A DNA stretch of 64,000 nucleotides, taken from NCBI GenBank assembly GCA_035772785.1, contig JAOCPU010000005.1:744001-808000 (forward strand), read 5' to 3'. Below, piece by piece: positions 59,858 through 64,000 of this stretch. Every line of letters starts with the position of its first letter. The stretch's first letter is position 1. The DNA is from Phlebiopsis flavidoalba. Lineage: Eukaryota; Basidiomycota; Agaricomycetes; Polyporales; Phanerochaetaceae. The position numbers and the translations under genes are program-made. Below the pieces are notes generated by a model, which was given only the letters and a program-made list of their open reading frames with translations, searched no databases and was not told the DNA's origin.

Positions 59858-62800
59858 CTACTTGCTAGTGATCGTGTCCTGACGTGAATTGATCTGGAAA
59901 CGAGTCATGCGAGAGAGTCCTGCGATGGGGAGCCTCTGCATCTGAGTCACGCGGAAGAGACAGCTTTCCCATCGTTGGCCTTCTGTCGTTTGCGCTGCAC
60001 GAACTCGACTTCAGCCGCCTCTAAAGCGCGCTTTGCGGATGAGCCTCCCGTCGGTCCCATTGATTTTCCTGAGGGCGCGGTGTCCTCGTCCTCTTCCACA
60101 CGGGCACGGACGTCAATGTTCAGGTCACGAGTCTTGCCCAGAAGCTTCGCCACGCTCAAGTTGATTTGATGGAGCATCTCGTCGTGTAATCCGTGGGCAA
60201 TACCCGCGAAATGGAGGGCTGCTCACGGGCAACCTGGCCATCAGAAAAAAAAACAAATGAAGACCTACCAAGGTCATGCGAGATTGGGCGAATCAACGTC
60301 GTCGTGCAGGGTAGGGGTTGGTCATGATATACCTAGTAAAGTCGTGTGCGACAGAAGAAGGGAATGGCTCGTCGTGCGGGAGAGACATGATATTGCTAGA
60401 ATATCACGCCTCTTGCACGAAAAAGCAAAGGTATTGCGAGAAAAACCTAAATCGTGACGCAGGTGAAAGACCCCGCGGCTCGTGCCGTGAGTGAGCGCTC
60501 CGAGCGGCTGATCCACGCAGAGCACTTGTACACGAGCAAACTGCAGAGTCCCCACCTCCATTCACGCCCATTCACCCAAGGTTGTTATCCGAACAACGCT
60601 ATTGGCTACGGCGACGCCGCTGTCTCCCTTGGAGGCTTGGAGCACAACCGTGGGAAGCCTGCTGAGGAGGCTCGTATAAGTATGGAGGCCATCGACGTGG
60701 TCGCGCCCCAGGTATCTCTTCCCCCGACCACCACCACCACCACCGCCATCATCTCGTCTTACCTTCAGGCCCTCTTTTTGCTCGACTCTTTTCCCCCCTC
60801 TCACTCCCCTCCCTTACTGACTATGGTCAGCCGGCGGCCAATGTCATCAAATCATTGCCGTGACCCGTCCTGGAACCCCAGGCCGCAACTCAACCGCGGT
60901 GCCGTCTCTCGCTTTCCAGAAGCGCTATGGCTCGAATGCATCTCACTGAGGCGCGTTGGCAAGATATCTCATTGGATTGGCCCAGAGCGCGCAGGTGCGT
61001 GCCGTTTCCCGCATGAGTCCCCATCACTGAGATCTGTGAGTATATGCGTCTGCTCGTAGAGATTACCCCGAGGGTCGAATATATTCATGTTTGGTAAGTA
61101 TCTCTGCTCTCTTTTATGCGCATATATGCAGCTCATTACTACAGACTAGAGGCTTCAGACCTAAAGCACTCGCATTCCAGCCCGTAGAGTGCACACATAC
61201 AGAGCAATGGCTACAGCACCACCAGGCTGCGCGACATGTGAGTTCTTCGAACGCGCGACATGCAGAACATACACACGAAGTCACGCTAGCAACAGCCGGG
61301 ACACATGATCAATACATGTACAACAACATATGCACTATCGCGTAAGTTTTTTCTCACCTGCACCACACTCTCAGCTCATGAATGCTTTTTCAAGGGTTGT
61401 CGACTGGTTCGCCACACTGCTTCGGGAGTCTATGTATTTATTTATTGTATTTAGCATCAGTATTTAGTAGACTTTCCAATATATTTTGTATTCCAATTAT
61501 GACCCAGTGTGATGCATTGGTGCGAGAACAAAATAAATATTATTTATCATGGTCGGCAGAGTATATCTAACAAAGTCTCGCTATATCTTGCTTACCCGCG
61601 CACGCTAACGATTGCTCTACATTGCCACGCACGATGGGGTTGATCTTGCACGCCTGTTCTAGATTACCCATTCCTCAAGATTAACTCTAGTCTCGTCGTG
61701 CACGGCTTAGTTGATCTCGCAAGTAGGTCTTTGATCTTGTTAGATCTGGCGAGGTCTACTTTTCGTTTTTTTTTCTGATGGCGCTCATCGTACGCAGAGG
61801 CGTACCGTCGTCGAAGGCTGCAGCGGAATGTTTCCAGATGACTGCCTACAAACCTTACTTCGGGGAGAAGCTCCTTGAAGCATTCTTGGAATGTGTCATA
61901 GTCATTTATAGCCTTGTTTCGCTCGTGGAAGCTGTTGAAAAGCCTAGACGCAGACGCGCCATGGTGCACCATGTAGTGAGCCCATTTCGTTTTTCGACTT
62001 CAACTTGGCTGGCTTCACAAGTTTTGAGCAAATCAGCAGCCAAGTCTCTACCCACATAGCAGACTCTAGATCGTGTAGAGGATTATACCTGAAATGGACT
62101 GGATTGAAAGGTTGGCTTTAGGGGGCGGAGCGTCTGCCGCCTGGGGTGAGGACGACTTGAGCTGGCTTTCGTCAGCGTTGTTTGACGCAGATCGCTCAGA
62201 ATTGCTCGACGGTAACGGTATAGAACTCGTGTCCTTTTCCTCTTCGTCGTCGTCGCTAGAGTTCGAGTCTTCTCCTTCTTCTTCGCTCATTTTGTCGCTG
62301 TCGCTCGGTTCTGTATCGCTATATTCTTCCATGTCAGCAGAGGCTCGCCGCGCTGACGTGGTTCCAAGTAGAGGTAACTTTTGACTCTCTACCTCAGTGG
62401 CCATAAAGCACGGAGTACCCTATATCCAACTCGATCAAGTCAGCCAGTGCCCTTGCTGATAAACATAAAAGGAGCTCACCATGCGACCGCCACGGTCCGT
62501 GACATCGTTCTGGAAATGAGCATACTCTAGGTCGGACAGCTTCCTACGCCGTCAACGACCAGAATGTTGCCAGTGCTAACATCACAATGGACCCCAGCCG
62601 GAGCTGTGAAGGATTTGCAAGGCTAAATAAACTCGTCAGATAGGCGCGTCCAAAAGCATCGAAATGTAGATCCACCTTTCACTGCGTCGGCAAGTCCCTT
62701 CAGTGCACCCGAAAGTGTATCCATCTCGACGATTGTTCGTCCGAGCTCTTCGAATACGATTCGATGGTGCACCTTGGGCTCGTATTGAAGAACCTTCTCG

Positions 62801-64000
62801 ACGACGTCCGCAGGCCTCTTCTGCGCGCCCTTTGCGCCTTTCGCAGCAGTCTTCTTCTTCGACCCCTTGGACTTCTGAGACTTCTTGGACTTCTTAGTTT
62901 TCTTGGTGTCCTCTGGCTCCTTGGACTTCGCCTTCCCGTCGATAGCTCTCCGTTTTCTCCTCAGAACCTTCAGCGGCTCCTCGCCGCCCTCGGTCCGAGA
63001 GCGCCCACGTAGGATGAGTTTTTTCGTGGGTGTGGTCCTTGACGCGATTCTTGCCGATATATACGTCGTCGGCTCTTCTGACATGCATGAAGTGACGTTC
63101 GAAACCGTCGCGAAAGCCATGCGCCTCGGCAGCCTTGCGAACGTTCTCCAGGATCTGAGCTTCGCGGTCTCGAGACGCGTCCACACCACGAGTCTTTCAG
63201 CACAAAAACGGCCTCCGAGTCGGGTCCGCGTCTAAACCGTCCTCGTTCAGCTCTCGTACTTCCCATACTCGAGTCCCCGCGACCACGGAGAGCCTCTGCG
63301 CCAACGTCCGAGATGAGGCGAACGGTCCTGTACACAACGCCGGCGCAGTTCATCTTTGTACTGGGAATGGTCCAGTAGAGGACAATTGTGGAATACGCTC
63401 GATAGTTTGTGTCCCAGCCGAGCTGTTCTTCGTCCGCGTACATCAGCCGAAGGAGGAACTCCGTCATGTAGTCGTATTTCTGTCAACTGATGAGCAAACT
63501 ATGGAACCTATGGATTTGATGACCGCTCACCTCGTGAAAGTCGAAGGGCATGGATACGAGGACGTCGGATCGACTCGCGATCCATATCCTCATCAACGCG
63601 TCTTCGATGGTGAACGCGAACACGAACCGCCTGCGGGGATCTTCGCGCATCATACACGTCATCGAGCCCACAGCACTTGCTTCCAGTTCTATGTGTTGAG
63701 TGGTTTAGTAAGATCACGAAAGGCGAGTAAAAGAAAACGTAGAGAGCTCACCTGTACCCGATCCTCCCACTTCTTCTTGAACGCGCCCGGAACACCAATG
63801 CTGAGCCAGTAGGGGTTTGCCGTCCGCGTCTACACGAGTGATCCCAGGCACTGGCGTCGAGTTGAGGAGTGCGTAGCAGTCCGGGCCTAGTTTTTGTTGT
63901 CACGCGTGACGGAAGCGGGGACCTGGTTGGGGTTACACTCAAAACTCACCGTGGGACTGCGTTCGGGCTGCTTGTTGGCCTTCATCACCGCATCAAAAGA
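59858..64000 (-). CDS. Fungal-type protein kinase (FunK1), copy 3, partial and interrupted
   Basis: Runs off the right edge, so the N-terminus is missing. Present parts: WLSIGVPGAFKKKW-like sequence near 63800; MTCMMREDPRRRFVFAFTIEDALMRIWIASRSDVLVSMPFDFHEVSG at 63665-63530; EFLLRLMYADEEQLGWDT near 63460; a basic linker; and YEPKVHHRIVFEELGRTIVEMDTLSGAL near 62790-62700. The catalytic loop reads VHCDVSTGNIL, with the HRD arginine changed to Cys at 62581-62589. DLEYA, FMATEVESQK and a long acidic insert (DKMSEEEGEDSNSSDDDEEEKD) near 62400-62200 follow. AYDERHQKKKRK at about 61800-61755 is the last kinase sequence before a 1.5-kb insertion. Homology resumes near 60233 with FAGIAHGLHDEMLHQINLSVAKLL and the Lys/Arg-rich tail, stop 59858-59860. 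An extra G before the catalytic loop shifts frame. Probably a pseudogene. Confidence 0.75.
60237..60254 (+). repeat. Left terminal inverted repeat
   Basis: GCCATCAGAAAAAAAAAC on the plus strand, the exact reverse complement of 61765-61782. The 9-A run is the same length in both copies. Confidence 0.8.
61765..61782 (-). repeat. Right terminal inverted repeat
   Basis: On the minus strand it reads GCCATCAGAAAAAAAAAC, identical to the left end. On the minus strand it also overlaps the kinase codons for Arg-His-Gln-Lys-Lys-Lys, so the exact element end is ambiguous by a few bases. Confidence 0.8.

Larger units (their letters stand above)
60237..61782. mobile_element. 1.55-kb insertion with terminal inverted repeats inside FunK1 copy 3
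   Basis: Relative to copies 1 and 2, kinase homology stops near 61776 and resumes near 60233. The intervening segment is bounded by an 18-bp perfect inverted repeat, with weaker similarity continuing inward (both ends reach an AGACCT about 12 nt further in). Subterminal copies of CGTCGTGC and CTTGCACG or GCGAGATC occur within ~200 bp of both ends, as in transposase-binding regions of DNA transposons. No transposase is recognised inside. The longest frame is 201 codons at 60454-61059 (plus), with an ACC repeat near 60728-60745. This fits a non-autonomous DNA transposon. An inverted duplication of kinase sequence is the alternative. Confidence 0.55.

Overview
The window looks like nuclear DNA of an agaricomycete (mushroom-forming basidiomycete). 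The genes are split by many short GT-AG introns of about 48-62 nt. Several families typical of Agaricomycetes occur together: three fungal-type protein kinases (FunK1), two DUF6535 membrane proteins, a BTB protein with the basidiomycete tail, and a two-cupin oxalate-decarboxylase relative. Core eukaryotic genes sit between them: porphobilinogen synthase, cytosolic isoleucyl-tRNA synthetase, the spliceosomal SNU23/ZMAT2 zinc-finger protein and UDP-glucose pyrophosphorylase. No bacterial operons, CRISPR, rRNA or tRNA were seen.

Layout. 0.9-2.1 kb: 3' part of an oxalate-decarboxylase-like cupin gene (+). 3.0-6.6 kb: tandem pair of class A FAD monooxygenases (+). 6.6-10 kb: no supported gene. 10.0-13.0 kb: FunK1 kinase copy 1 (+). 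15.5-15.8 kb: small acidic helical protein (-). 16.6-18.2 kb: DUF6535 protein (+), then a possible small secreted protein (+). 18.9-20.1 kb: unrecognised spliced gene (-). 20.6-21.7 kb: unrecognised gene-like stretch (+). 22.3-23.6 kb: HEM2/ALAD (+). 24.0-27.9 kb: ILS1 (+), tail-to-tail with SNU23 (-, 28.0-28.8 kb). 29.5-31.7 kb: UGP1 (+), divergent from SNU23. 33.1-35.4 kb: MFS transporter (+), tail-to-tail with an FAD/NAD-binding oxidoreductase (-, 35.4-37.8 kb). 37.8-42.0 kb: no supported gene. 42.0-43.5 kb: short-chain dehydrogenase (-). 44.4-45.4 kb: nucleoplasmin-like half of an FPR3/FPR4-type gene (-). 46.2-46.6 kb: four copies of a ~90-bp tandem repeat. 46.7-48.9 kb: second DUF6535 gene (+). 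49.2-50.5 kb: BTB/POZ protein (-). 51.4-54.6 kb: FunK1 copy 2 (-). 54.6-59.9 kb: degenerate or unresolved sequence. 59.9-64.0 kb: FunK1 copy 3 (-), which runs off the right edge and is split by a 1.5-kb segment bounded by an 18-bp perfect inverted repeat.

Almost every gene, including four that should be essential, carries single-base insertions or deletions, many at homopolymers and some mutually compensating. The simplest reading is residual sequencing error, so an isolated frame break here is not evidence of a pseudogene. Gene coordinates below run from first recognisable exon to the stop codon in the family-consistent frame and include introns. The items most worth a second look are the inverted-repeat-bounded insertion in kinase copy 3, the loss of the HRD arginine in that copy, the core promoter shared by kinase copies 1 and 2, the FPR gene without its FKBP domain, and the cupin gene without its first cupin.
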